This document shows positions 8,719-17,952 of a stretch of DNA of 64,000 nucleotides, one piece after another. The DNA is taken from the NCBI RefSeq assembly GCF_002078015.1, contig NZ_LWBP01000001.1:124001-188000 (forward strand), written 5' to 3'. The stretch is from Niastella populi. GTDB taxonomy: Bacteria > Bacteroidota > Bacteroidia > Chitinophagales > Chitinophagaceae. Numbering within the stretch: the stretch's first letter is position 1; every line of letters begins with the position of its first letter. Both the position numbers and the translations under genes were made by a program. Below the pieces are notes generated by a model that saw only the letters and a program-made list of their open reading frames with translations, searched no databases and was not told where the DNA came from.

Positions 8719-11700
8719 TTAACAATTTATCAATAGCAAATTTACACCCGGTGGTATCCTTGGTAACAGATCGAGGTACATTTGCTGGTCGGTTACTGCA
8801 AAAACATAACCATGCAAACAGGCCGTTGCCAGCGGCAATTCCCTTGCAATTTCAGCCAGCGCCTTGTTAATGGTAATGCGGCGTAACCACGGACCATAAT
8901 TACTGTAATTATTTGTTTTCACTTCCCACAAACGATCGGCCAGGTCTATCGCATCATAACTTTTTCTGCCCAGGGCGGGGTGTACCACTTCAATATCGTT
9001 ACCCGGGAATACGTTGGGCGGAACCGTATCGGCACAGAAATTATGCCTTGCATTTCCTCCCCTGTGGTACCCGAGGGGATATACAAGACAGGGTTTGGGT
9101 TTGGGCTTGGGTTTCGGCTGCGGTCCGGGACCGGGACCAGGGCCGGGGCCAGGACCGGGTACAGGTATCGGCGCGGGTTTTAGTATTGCCTGCACCAGTT
9201 TGTACAGCAAATAGAGCAGGATCGCTATCAGGATCAGGATGATGATGATAATTATGATAGCGATAATGATGATAATGGCAATCAGCACTTCTTCCGCTAT
9301 AATGATGACAACTCCGCCAATGATGATGACCACAGATCCTTCAACGAATATAACGACGGCGCCGCCAATTACGACAACGGTTACAATGATTACTTCTACG
9401 ATCACCGGCGGCGCCAGGAAAGCGGGCGCCAGTAAAGCCGGCGGTGCAAACAACGCACGCGAGCCGCCGCTCAAACTGTTTACATCAAATGCGCCGCCCG
9501 TTACAAAATTACTGACGGCATCCCCGATAAAGGTTTGTATGCGCTCCCATATGTTCTGCGCCGCCAGTTGCAGGGCCCGTACAGGATTACCGATAAGGTT
9601 GGTTATCGCTTCATACAACCGCGTAAACGAATCGATCACAGATTGTATTATACGGTCTACTGCGCGGGCTACCAGATCTATAATACGTCCCAACTGATCG
9701 ATCATGCGTAAGATGAACTGCGCTATTCTTACCGCTATGCGGGCAATGGCTACCTGAATTTGCAGTTTAACCTGTTGTATGGCCGATAACAGTTGCTGCA
9801 CCAGCATCGAAAATACAGCTGCCGTCTTTTGTTCGAAGTCGTCGATTATAAAAGCGTTGGCGGTGGCAAACTGGTACGCAACAGCGCTTATTTGTTGAAC
9901 TTGTTGTTGAATGGTAAGGGGAGCTCCGTTTTGATGCTGACCGGCGGTTTGTGCAGCCGGGCCGGGCGATACCAGGTCTGCGATCCTTTGAAGGGCCTGC
10001 CGGTAATTTTTGCGGATCATGCGGATGATCTGCCTGCGCGTGAGCTCGATCTTTTGCAGGATCATTCTTTCAACCCGCTGCAAAACCGGGAATACCGTAT
10101 TGTTCAGGATGCCCATCAGGGTGTTTATGACGGCAGCGCCAATACGTTCGAGATAACCAAAGACCATACTGATAAGCCGGTTAACCGCTGCCAGCGCTAT
10201 ATCGAGCAAGCGGTTTACAAACTGGTTCAGCTTTTCAACAATAAGGGCAATGGCGTTCATCGCCTTTTGCAGCATCGATGTAATGAATGACACTACGGTG
10301 TCGAGCGCCGTATTGATAAAACCGGTGATGCGGTTAATGACGCTGACAATGCTGTTGCGTAGTGTTTCAACGCCGGGCAGGTTGGGCAAACTGATCGATT
10401 GCACCAATGCGGATATGCGGCCCGCAATACCGCCGATTACCCCGATGATGCTTTGTTGGGTGCTGGTTACGAACGATGAAATATTGTTTACGAATTGCAG
10501 ACTGGTGGTTAAACCGCGCGTCAATGCGCCGGTAACCATGGCGCTGATATGCGCTTTAACGGTTTCGGCATTCATTGACAGGAACTGCCGGCTGTTGATG
10601 AGCGATAGTTGCACCTGCAGAACACGGTCGAGCACAAAACCGGTAATATTTTCCCGCACTGTACCAAAATACGCACTGTACTCAACCGATCTGCGGAAGG
10701 CAATGCGGTTGGCCGCCATTTCCGACATCGATGCATCCTGGCGCATAAAGTTCGCCTGCGATTGCGCTTCCTGTTTTAACGGTGAATCTTCCGCCTGTGC
10801 CAGCCGGTTCATTAACAGCCCTTCTTCTGTTTCGTTGCCGGTTGACTGCTCTTCCCTGGTTGCCGGTGCGGGTTCGCCGCCGGGTATTTGTTCACCCACC
10901 GCTGTTGCTGCTTCCATGCCGGCGTTTGTTGCTTCCGGTACAGGTGCGCCCTGTGGAACCGGCGCGGGTTCAGCGGCCGCTGCTGCAGGTGCCGCTTGCG
11001 CCAGTGATGGTGCACCAGCCACGGCAGGTGGTGCAGCCTGTTGTGCCGGTGATGGTGCTTTCGCCACGGCAGGCAGGTTGCCGCTTTGCTGCGGCGTAGC
11101 CTGGTAATTAGCGGCCGGCATCTCCGGTTGAGCGGTTACGGCTTCGGGCAGGGCGGCGGGAGCAGGTACAGCCGTTGCTGGCGCGGGTGATGCCGGTTCA
11201 ACCGCTGTTTCCGGCGATAATGAATTATTTGTACCGGTTTCACTGGCGGCGGGTTGCCGTTGGGGTACTGCTCCCTGTTGTATGGTATGCGTTAACTCAT
11301 GCGCCAGCAGGTGCTGCCCGGCCACACTGTTCGTATCGTATCTGCCTTCGTTGAAGTAAATATTGTTGCCATGCGTGAAAGCCTGTGCATGCAGGCCCTG
11401 GTTCATTTGAGCGGCATGGCTGTTGGTATGAATACGCACATCGCTGAGATCGGCGCCCATCGCGGTTTCCATATTAGTGCGCACGGGGTCGGGTAGTGCA
11501 GCGCCCTGGCCCTCCGTGGCCGATAAACGTTCTTCCAGGCCCGGTGTTCCTGAATCGTCATCTCCTTTTTTCTGTACATCTTTTTCTACGTGGCAACCGC
11601 ACATTTGCACAACACCGTCGTCTTTTTCCTCAGGGAATTCGTGCGGGGGCGGGGGAGCCGTGTTCTTCAACGGCGGTTCATTGTTTGTTTCCCCTTCTTC

Positions 11701-12021
11701 TTTTTGCTGCAGTTTTTCCTCTTTTTCGCATTCGGCGCATTTTGTTTGAACAAAGGGCGTTACCGGAGTGGTTGCCGTAACCGGTTTTGTTTGTTGCTTC
11801 GGATCGTGCAGCCGCTGCACTACTTTATCGGCAACATGATCTGCCTCCTGTTCATATTTGTCATTGGGCCGGCCTACATTCAGTTTTGCCTGAACAGGCG
11901 GATCGCTTTTTTTGAAAAAAGAAGTTTCATTGTTGAAAGCCGCTTCACCGCCTTTCCTGTTGAAGAAAGGTTTGCTGCCGGGGGCAGTGGTTGTGGTGCT
12001 GGTTGGTGAATGCGCTTTCAA
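8719..12021 (-). CDS. DUF4157 eCIS cargo with hydrophobic segment and C-terminal DUF6310-like nuclease
   Basis: 1100 aa. Residues 1-75 hold FF-K-G motifs and the leader PNDKYEQEADHVADKVVQR. Cys pairs (CAECEKEE near 95-102, CGC near 141) precede the DUF4157 domain (about 165-250) with zinc-protease-like HELTH (241-245). Residues 255-400 are Pro/Ala rich. Residues 420-860 are amphipathic helices, like a pore or tape-like structure. Residues 869-943 are almost pure Val/Ile with small residues. A Pro-Gly then Pro-Lys linker (948-977) leads to a 123-residue end with GGNARHNFCAD, PPNVFPGND and D1026...W-E1033-V-K1035-T, which fits a PD-(D/E)XK core and the DUF6310 family. DUF4157 proteins are known eCIS-associated cargo. 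Predicted job: a delivered nuclease toxin. The immunity-like gene follows directly. Confidence 0.82.
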   Translation of the reverse strand: MKAHSPTSTTTTAPGSKPFFNRKGGEAAFNNETSFFKKSDPPVQAKLNVGRPNDKYEQEADHVADKVVQRLHDPKQQTKPVTATTPVTPFVQTKCAECEKEEKLQQKEEGETNNEPPLKNTAPPPPHEFPEEKDDGVVQMCGCHVEKDVQKKGDDDSGTPGLEERLSATEGQGAALPDPVRTNMETAMGADLSDVRIHTNSHAAQMNQGLHAQAFTHGNNIYFNEGRYDTNSVAGQHLLAHELTHTIQQGAVPQRQPAASETGTNNSLSPETAVEPASPAPATAVPAPAALPEAVTAQPEMPAANYQATPQQSGNLPAVAKAPSPAQQAAPPAVAGAPSLAQAAPAAAAAEPAPVPQGAPVPEATNAGMEAATAVGEQIPGGEPAPATREEQSTGNETEEGLLMNRLAQAEDSPLKQEAQSQANFMRQDASMSEMAANRIAFRRSVEYSAYFGTVRENITGFVLDRVLQVQLSLINSRQFLSMNAETVKAHISAMVTGALTRGLTTSLQFVNNISSFVTSTQQSIIGVIGGIAGRISALVQSISLPNLPGVETLRNSIVSVINRITGFINTALDTVVSFITSMLQKAMNAIALIVEKLNQFVNRLLDIALAAVNRLISMVFGYLERIGAAVINTLMGILNNTVFPVLQRVERMILQKIELTRRQIIRMIRKNYRQALQRIADLVSPGPAAQTAGQHQNGAPLTIQQQVQQISAVAYQFATANAFIIDDFEQKTAAVFSMLVQQLLSAIQQVKLQIQVAIARIAVRIAQFILRMIDQLGRIIDLVARAVDRIIQSVIDSFTRLYEAITNLIGNPVRALQLAAQNIWERIQTFIGDAVSNFVTGGAFDVNSLSGGSRALFAPPALLAPAFLAPPVIVEVIIVTVVVIGGAVVIFVEGSVVIIIGGVVIIIAEEVLIAIIIIIAIIIIIIILILIAILLYLLYKLVQAILKPAPIPVPGPGPGPGPGPGPQPKPKPKPKPCLVYPLGYHRGGNARHNFCADTVPPNVFPGNDIEVVHPALGRKSYDAIDLADRLWEVKTNNYSNYGPWLRRITINKALAEIARELPLATACLHGYVFAVTDQQMYLDLLPRIPPGVNLLLINC

Positions 12022-12036
12022 ATCCGGTTGTTTTTA

Positions 12037-15000
12037 TCAGGGTTTATCAGGATCGCCAATGGAATTGATGATGAACATTTTTCCATACAGTTCCCGCGGG
12101 GTGCTTTGTTTCACTTCGCCGTTCTCTATATATTGTACCGGTTGATCATAGATCTCGTTTGCATATTGGCGGTTCATGGTATCGTAGATGGGCCATACAT
12201 TATTCAATGTATCATTGCCGCCCAGGCCCTGGTCCAATGCGTGGTCGGCATCGGTTGGTCCCAGCTTCCAGCTATAATTATAGTTCTCAAACAGCGTCCT
12301 TACTTTATTCGACACGCTATATTTTTGCGGCGACTTCCTTCGTTTCAATCGCTTTTTATTATCCCTTATTTGTTTTGCCTGGTACAGGGGGTCTATTCCA
12401 ATGTAAATGAATTTCACTGTATGCCCGTTACGGGTTTCAGATTTTGCATCGCCTGGGAATGATTTATTTTGCGTGGGTGGCAGTTCGAGTTTTGTTTTCC
12501 CATCCCATGCGGCGGTGACCTCAGGCGGCGGCGGTATCTTTCCCCATCTCGGCGAATAGGGTGTTAACGTAATGGGCGAATGATAACCGCGTTTAGCCCA
12601 CCTGATGGGGATCGGGTATTCATAACTGCCATCGCCCAGTGCTGCATTGGGTGTTGCGCTTCCCGGCGAAGGTGTTGATGCTGCTGTGGCGCCCAGGTCT
12701 TTTATGCCATACCGTTTGCCAAAATCAGCGATCTGCCTGCTCAATGGATGAAATCCGGGAACTTCATAAGTTTTTGGGTCGAGCCCTTTATCGCGGGTGC
12801 GGTTAATAAGGGTGCCGGCGCTTTTCTGTAATTCGTCGAGGTCGTCGAGCTTCCGTTGCAGTTCTTTTTTCCTGTCATCGTCCTTTTCAGTTTTTAGTAA
12901 CATAACCGTGCGGTCCCGTTCTGCTCTTATCTTTTCAGACAATTCCTTTGGTGTGCTTGCCATTTTAAGAGTAACCGGCTGGCCGGGTTCGCCTGCGGTT
13001 AGTTCAAGATAATGCCATACGCCTTCCATCTGGAAGTCGTCTTTAATGGCAGTAGGCGGTATCGTTTTCTCAGGAATAGGTATGGGGTCCTTGCTTCCTT
13101 CCGTTACCTCTTTGCTTTCTTCATTAGTGAATTTGCTTTTGTTCGCATTCGTTTCTTTGGGCGTTTTGTTTTGCAGCACGCCCTTTACGAAATTCTTGTT
13201 GTTGAACGATGAGCGTCTGAATTTGACTATTTCCCTTAGCTTTTCTTTGGTGAGTTTGTCGCCGATATCGTAGTCAAAGTCAACCGTCAGGCCGGCGTTT
13301 GCAACAGGCCATTGTTTGTCGATCTTCGGGTCGGTTACCGTGCCGCCCGCTACGGAAAAATCTATTAACCCTTTTAGTGCAAGTGTTAATTCGCCTGCCA
13401 GTTGCAGCGCGCCTTTGATATAGGTTCTTGGCACTTTTTCATCTTTGGTGCCTGGTTTTGTTTTTTGTCTTACGCCAAAAGTGGCCGCAAGGTCGAGATA
13501 GGTTTTGAGAGCGGCTTCACCATCCACATCCACTACAACTGAAGACAGGTTAAAGCCCAGGTAAGGGATCTTTGTTCCCACCCGCACTGCGGCTTTCGCC
13601 CAGATATTCACTTTCCCATTCAATTCAGCAGAGAGATTTAGCCGTGCCGACACGGATAATTCCTTGTTGATAGCCGGGTTGGTTGAATAAAGGCCGGCAA
13701 TGGTAATGTCGTGTAATGTCAATGGCCCCAGCATGTATTTGTAATACAAACCGCCGTGGCCTTTGAAATACAAACCGGCGGGCACACCTGGTATATAGAT
13801 CATATATGGACCAAACGATTTTTCCAGCGCGGGATGTACCGGTTCCCAGTCGGTACCCGTTGGGTGCATCAGCGTATACATTTTTTCAACAGTAATGCTG
13901 CCGCTTACGGTTATATGCCCATCAGGATCTATTACAACCCCAGCTTTCCCGCTTACAAGGTCTGAGCCGTCCTCGTTTTTGACGATAGATAATTCTATAA
14001 GACCCCAACCAGCCACCACCAGCTCATTTCCTGTTGCTGAAAGGGTAGATAACGATACAGGACCGTCATCTTCCATGGCAGGTAACTGCTGACCAACTTC
14101 TTCCCAGGCTTTTTCTATTGTAGTTACTATCAGCGTGGCTTTTGCGCTTTTGACCCGGCCCTTATTATCTGTTGGTATATATGCTGCTTCGCCGCGAATG
14201 TCGAGTATGCCGGCTGCATAGGAAGCATGCAGCGAAGCGGTGATATTATTGATGTTCCAGGTCTTGTTCAGCTGCATGTCGGGGATGATCCCGTGCAGTT
14301 TTGCGCGGCGATCGCGTTCAAGCTGCATTTCTTTATCTTCCAATCCTTTCACCTGAAGCCGCAGCGAACCATCCCAGGCGAAAATGTCATCGATGATGGC
14401 AATGCTGCCGATCAGCACCTGTCCGTCGCTGATCTTATAATAACCGGCCAGGTTGAACTGCAGCATACCGCCGGTAATGGCATTCTGGTATATTACTTTT
14501 GTAAACAGTTCAACCGGGTAGTCTTCCCCAAATACCAGTTTTATCAGCAATGTTTCATCAAACAATTGTTGCATAGCTGTTTTACCGGCGGCCCTTACCA
14601 TCCAGCCGCGGGGCAGCACCGCAATGCCGCCGTAAATGGAACTGTCTGTACCGTCTATGCCAACCGCGAGATAAGTATTTTCTTTTTTGCCTTCCATGTT
14701 GAACGCAGGGTGCGTCATTTCCATGAACTGTGCCGGCATTTCGTAGTGGCCGGTGGCAAGATGGTACCGGATACGAACGCCTTTTTTCGAAGCGAGGTTA
14801 CCGTATTTGATATTCAATAGAACACCGTTCTTTAACTGGTCGTCGAATGAGATGCCGAACGTGGTTGCGGTGGTTTTGTTTTCTTCATACCATTGTACAA
14901 GTGTAGCAAAGGCTTTGATGTGATTGGCAATGTACGAGGGCGGATCGAATAATGGCATGCCCTTCAGGTTGATAGGAATGGCCAGCAGGGTTTTGATGAT

Positions 15001-16473
15001 ATGATTACCCATGCGTACCATATCGGCCTCTTCATTATCGTCGAGCAGTTTTTCAACGCCCCACCTTATCAGCCGGCCCGCTACGTAGCGCGCGCCAATG
15101 CCAGCCAGCGGTGCAAGGAACGCAACGCGTTGAATATTGGGCACACCTTCTGGTTTTTGTTGTACCGGAGCCGAAGCGTTGCCCGATTGCTGTACGGTAT
15201 GTGTTAATTCATGCGCCAGCAAATGTTGCCCGGCCGCACTGTCGGTATTGTACTTTCCGCTGTTGAAGTAAATGTCGTTCCCATGAGTAAATGCCTGTGC
15301 ATGTAATTGCCGGTTCATTTGTACTGCATCGCCGCCGGTATGAACTCTTACCTTGCTGAGATCACTGCCAATGCCGTTTTCCATCTTACTGCGTACCTGT
15401 GGGGGCAGGGGCGCCCCTTTGCCCCGGGAAGATGACAGCTGCTGCTCTATATTGGCCGGCGCTGTTCCGTCGCTTCCCTTTTTTTGCACTGCTTCTTCCT
15501 TTTCACAGGCCGGACATTTTGTTTGCAGGCCGGGTGTAAAGGGCGTAATACCGCTGACGGGTTTGGTTTGAATATTACCGGTACCGGACATACGTTGTAC
15601 CACATGGTCGGCTACTGAATCGGCTTCCTGTTCATATTTATCATTGGGTTGGCCCACTGTCAATTTGGGTTGAACTTCGGCCGGGACCGGCGCTGGAACC
15701 GGCGTTCCAGCGGGAGCCGGGGTGCGTGTGGCAGCCGTATGGGTTTGCCAGTAATTGTAGCCGAGATAGGGGTATGGCCCCAAAAGGAAATTTACATTGA
15801 TACCGCATTGGTTCAATACCCACCAGGCAAATGAATTACTGTTGGGGCCGCTGGTAGCATGGTATGGGTGGCCTGCAGCATGATAAGCTGCGGTGCGCGT
15901 TTTGAGACAATTGATAAATGCCGGACAATCGGTTGGTGTAATGTCCCATTGTACGCCGCGTGCTTCCCAGGTGCCTGGTTTTACCCAGGCGCCGCTATGA
16001 CCGCCGCCTGTTGTTGCGTGCGAAGGAACCGGCCCTGCTTCTATAACCCCATAATCGGAACTGTTCAGATAGTAATCAATATACAAATGCCGCATGGCCG
16101 GCACATACCCCGACCAGTGATCGATCCTTCGGCCGCCGAGGATCACATGACATTGCCCGTCGGTTGGCGGCTCTTCCGAAGGCCATAGGTCGCCCAGCAT
16201 CCAATCGGCCTGTATGGCCGGGGCGCCGCTTGTTTCACCTACAGGCGCCGGTGTTTCACCCGAACGCTGCACTACCTGGTCGGCCGTGCCTTCCGCTTCC
16301 TGTTCGTGTTTATCACCGGCCGTTTTGGTTTGTATGGCGGGTGTTTGTCCTGTATTAAAGAACGAACCGCCCGTTTCCCTGTTCTGCATAGCCTGCCCGC
16401 CACCTTTGCTAAAGAAAGGTGCGCTGCCCGTGGCAGCCGCAGGCGCCGTGGTTTTTGTAGCGTGTGTTTTCAT
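12037..16473 (-). CDS. Giant DUF4157 eCIS cargo with N-terminal insert and C-terminal HNH-like motif
   Basis: 1478 aa from ATG 16473, chosen because the MKTHATKTTAP start matches the MKAHSPTSTTT start of the sister cargo; an upstream ATG at 16512 would overlap the previous gene. Residues 1-70 carry two FF motifs and a partial leader (DKHEQEAEGTADQVVQR). Residues 88-245 form an insert with GHSGAW and GPNSNSF (209-215), resembling permuted papain-fold families such as DUF3750. A second, full leader (PNDKYEQEADSVADHVVQR, 276-294), CPACEKEE and the DUF4157 domain with HELTH (421-425) follow. The long middle is beta-rich and unassigned. The end has DADHALDQGLGGND then NNVWPIYDTMNRQ, an HNH-type nuclease layout (D-H at 1410-1411). 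No immunity gene is seen beside it. Confidence 0.8.
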   Translation of the reverse strand: MKTHATKTTAPAAATGSAPFFSKGGGQAMQNRETGGSFFNTGQTPAIQTKTAGDKHEQEAEGTADQVVQRSGETPAPVGETSGAPAIQADWMLGDLWPSEEPPTDGQCHVILGGRRIDHWSGYVPAMRHLYIDYYLNSSDYGVIEAGPVPSHATTGGGHSGAWVKPGTWEARGVQWDITPTDCPAFINCLKTRTAAYHAAGHPYHATSGPNSNSFAWWVLNQCGINVNFLLGPYPYLGYNYWQTHTAATRTPAPAGTPVPAPVPAEVQPKLTVGQPNDKYEQEADSVADHVVQRMSGTGNIQTKPVSGITPFTPGLQTKCPACEKEEAVQKKGSDGTAPANIEQQLSSSRGKGAPLPPQVRSKMENGIGSDLSKVRVHTGGDAVQMNRQLHAQAFTHGNDIYFNSGKYNTDSAAGQHLLAHELTHTVQQSGNASAPVQQKPEGVPNIQRVAFLAPLAGIGARYVAGRLIRWGVEKLLDDNEEADMVRMGNHIIKTLLAIPINLKGMPLFDPPSYIANHIKAFATLVQWYEENKTTATTFGISFDDQLKNGVLLNIKYGNLASKKGVRIRYHLATGHYEMPAQFMEMTHPAFNMEGKKENTYLAVGIDGTDSSIYGGIAVLPRGWMVRAAGKTAMQQLFDETLLIKLVFGEDYPVELFTKVIYQNAITGGMLQFNLAGYYKISDGQVLIGSIAIIDDIFAWDGSLRLQVKGLEDKEMQLERDRRAKLHGIIPDMQLNKTWNINNITASLHASYAAGILDIRGEAAYIPTDNKGRVKSAKATLIVTTIEKAWEEVGQQLPAMEDDGPVSLSTLSATGNELVVAGWGLIELSIVKNEDGSDLVSGKAGVVIDPDGHITVSGSITVEKMYTLMHPTGTDWEPVHPALEKSFGPYMIYIPGVPAGLYFKGHGGLYYKYMLGPLTLHDITIAGLYSTNPAINKELSVSARLNLSAELNGKVNIWAKAAVRVGTKIPYLGFNLSSVVVDVDGEAALKTYLDLAATFGVRQKTKPGTKDEKVPRTYIKGALQLAGELTLALKGLIDFSVAGGTVTDPKIDKQWPVANAGLTVDFDYDIGDKLTKEKLREIVKFRRSSFNNKNFVKGVLQNKTPKETNANKSKFTNEESKEVTEGSKDPIPIPEKTIPPTAIKDDFQMEGVWHYLELTAGEPGQPVTLKMASTPKELSEKIRAERDRTVMLLKTEKDDDRKKELQRKLDDLDELQKSAGTLINRTRDKGLDPKTYEVPGFHPLSRQIADFGKRYGIKDLGATAASTPSPGSATPNAALGDGSYEYPIPIRWAKRGYHSPITLTPYSPRWGKIPPPPEVTAAWDGKTKLELPPTQNKSFPGDAKSETRNGHTVKFIYIGIDPLYQAKQIRDNKKRLKRRKSPQKYSVSNKVRTLFENYNYSWKLGPTDADHALDQGLGGNDTLNNVWPIYDTMNRQYANEIYDQPVQYIENGEVKQSTPRELYGKMFIINSIGDPDKP

Positions 16474-16483
16474 GGCAGATGAT

Positions 16484-17944
16484 TTATCTCCATTCAACTC
16501 TGATAATTTCACCCCACCATGGCAGCCTGATCAAACTCAGGTTCCATGGCAAATGATCGAGCAGTACATCGATGGCGTTCTTTTCTACCGCTATGTACAG
16601 TTGTTCATTTTTTGTATACAGTTTACCATTCCGTTGCAGAAAGCCCTGGCGCAATCCATCGGGCGAAGTGTTTTTCAAAATGTTCCACTGCGAAATGGCC
16701 GCGCGCAGGAGATCGTCGGCTTCCTGTAATTCGTTTATGGTAAGAATTATGTCTGTGTTTACCGGTTCTTCAATAGCATAACCACATAATATTTTCGGTA
16801 TAACCAGTTCATGCTCTTCAGCTGTTGTTGCGCCTGTGGCTATGTAATGCAACAGGTAAATGGCTTTTTGCCGGCTGGCCGCATTGGAAAAATGTTTTCC
16901 ACCGAGCAGGCCGCAAAGCGAGAACAGCGAGCGGAGAAAGGGATGTACCAGTACCAGGCCGGCATGTTGAACAAACATTCCGTCTTCTTCCTTCAGCCAC
17001 CGCCGTTTGCTATCAGCTGCGGGTTGTTCGCCGTTGTCAGCGATGTTCTTCTTATCACGACTGATCGCTGTATCGCCGGCCTCGCGCTGCCGGGCGCCTG
17101 CTTCCCGCTGCAGTTGGTGCTGAACTGCCGCCAGCGCCGGTTGTAATTGGGTGTAACCTGCCGTCTGCGGCATTATTTTTTCCAGTGCAGGCAGGTGTTC
17201 AATGGTAAGATTTTCCTGTATTATGGTAGTGGCCAGTTGGGTGGTTGTAAGCGTTGTTCCGGTTGCGGCGGCAAGGGTTATTATTTGCTGCCAGCATTCC
17301 TTACGGTTTGGTACAGCCAGTTGCGCTGCGCCTGCTTTCTGTAAGCTGTTAAAAAACTGTTCTGCTTCTGCAATGGCCCCGGGTAACCGGTTTTGATCAC
17401 TGGCAGTAAATACGGTAATGAGTTGAGTGAGCCAGGCAGCGGTATGCTGCTGTGCAATTCGTATGGCTACGGTCTTGTTGTTCCTTATTTCCTCGCGTAG
17501 CATGGTTACGCTGTGATGATTAACCGCCAGTTCTTCCAGCACTTTGTGCAGCCAATCTTCCGATATGCGTAACACATTCCAGGGCAGATAGCCTTTTTGC
17601 ATGTAATGCAGCCATTGGGTAAATGCATGTTGCGGGCCTGCACGTTTACCGGTTGTTGTATGGTGAACGTCTATGTGCTCCTGTAGCTTATTAGTGATGG
17701 CCGGTATTGCTATTTTATGCAATTGTGTTTTTTGTAATTGTTGTACATCGATTGCGCCGAGGTCAATTTCCAGGCGGTCGATGTATTGTACTGTTCCGGG
17801 TGCAGATAATTTATTCAATTCAATTTCCAACAGCGACAGGAAATGATGCCAGTACCAGTCGCTTACCTGCTGCTGAATATCGAACGCATCGAGGCGTTTG
17901 TCGATCGTGAGCTCAATTATCTGTTTTTTTATCAGGTGCTGCAT
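16484..17944 (-). CDS. Contractile injection system tape-measure family protein
   Basis: 486 aa. The N terminus MQHLIKKQIIELTIDKRLDAF-x-x-QQQVSDWYW matches the start of the Bacteroidota CIS tape measure family, which in eCIS clusters sits between the large baseplate genes and the DUF4157/ATPase genes, as here. The middle has helical repeats (WLHYMQKGYLPW, LEELAVNHHSVTMLREEI) and the C-terminal third a conserved-looking AGLVLVHPFLRSLFSLCGLL and LPWNLSLIRLPW. The tape-measure function rests on family naming; direct length control is not shown by sequence. It lies 8 bases after the Afp12-like gene and 10 bases before the cargo ATG, so translation is probably coupled. Confidence 0.75.
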   Translation of the reverse strand: MQHLIKKQIIELTIDKRLDAFDIQQQVSDWYWHHFLSLLEIELNKLSAPGTVQYIDRLEIDLGAIDVQQLQKTQLHKIAIPAITNKLQEHIDVHHTTTGKRAGPQHAFTQWLHYMQKGYLPWNVLRISEDWLHKVLEELAVNHHSVTMLREEIRNNKTVAIRIAQQHTAAWLTQLITVFTASDQNRLPGAIAEAEQFFNSLQKAGAAQLAVPNRKECWQQIITLAAATGTTLTTTQLATTIIQENLTIEHLPALEKIMPQTAGYTQLQPALAAVQHQLQREAGARQREAGDTAISRDKKNIADNGEQPAADSKRRWLKEEDGMFVQHAGLVLVHPFLRSLFSLCGLLGGKHFSNAASRQKAIYLLHYIATGATTAEEHELVIPKILCGYAIEEPVNTDIILTINELQEADDLLRAAISQWNILKNTSPDGLRQGFLQRNGKLYTKNEQLYIAVEKNAIDVLLDHLPWNLSLIRLPWWGEIIRVEWR

Positions 17945-17952
17945 ACTGCCTG

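Noticed and set aside
9014-9242. Plus-strand Gly-rich ORFs opposite the cargo gene
   Set aside because: They are shadows of the Pro-Gly/Pro-Lys linker and Ile/Val segment of the minus-strand cargo.
8719-16473. DUF4157 HELTH motif as proof of protease activity
   Set aside because: HELTH resembles HExxH, but DUF4157 is a common eCIS-associated domain and proteolysis cannot be inferred from the motif alone.
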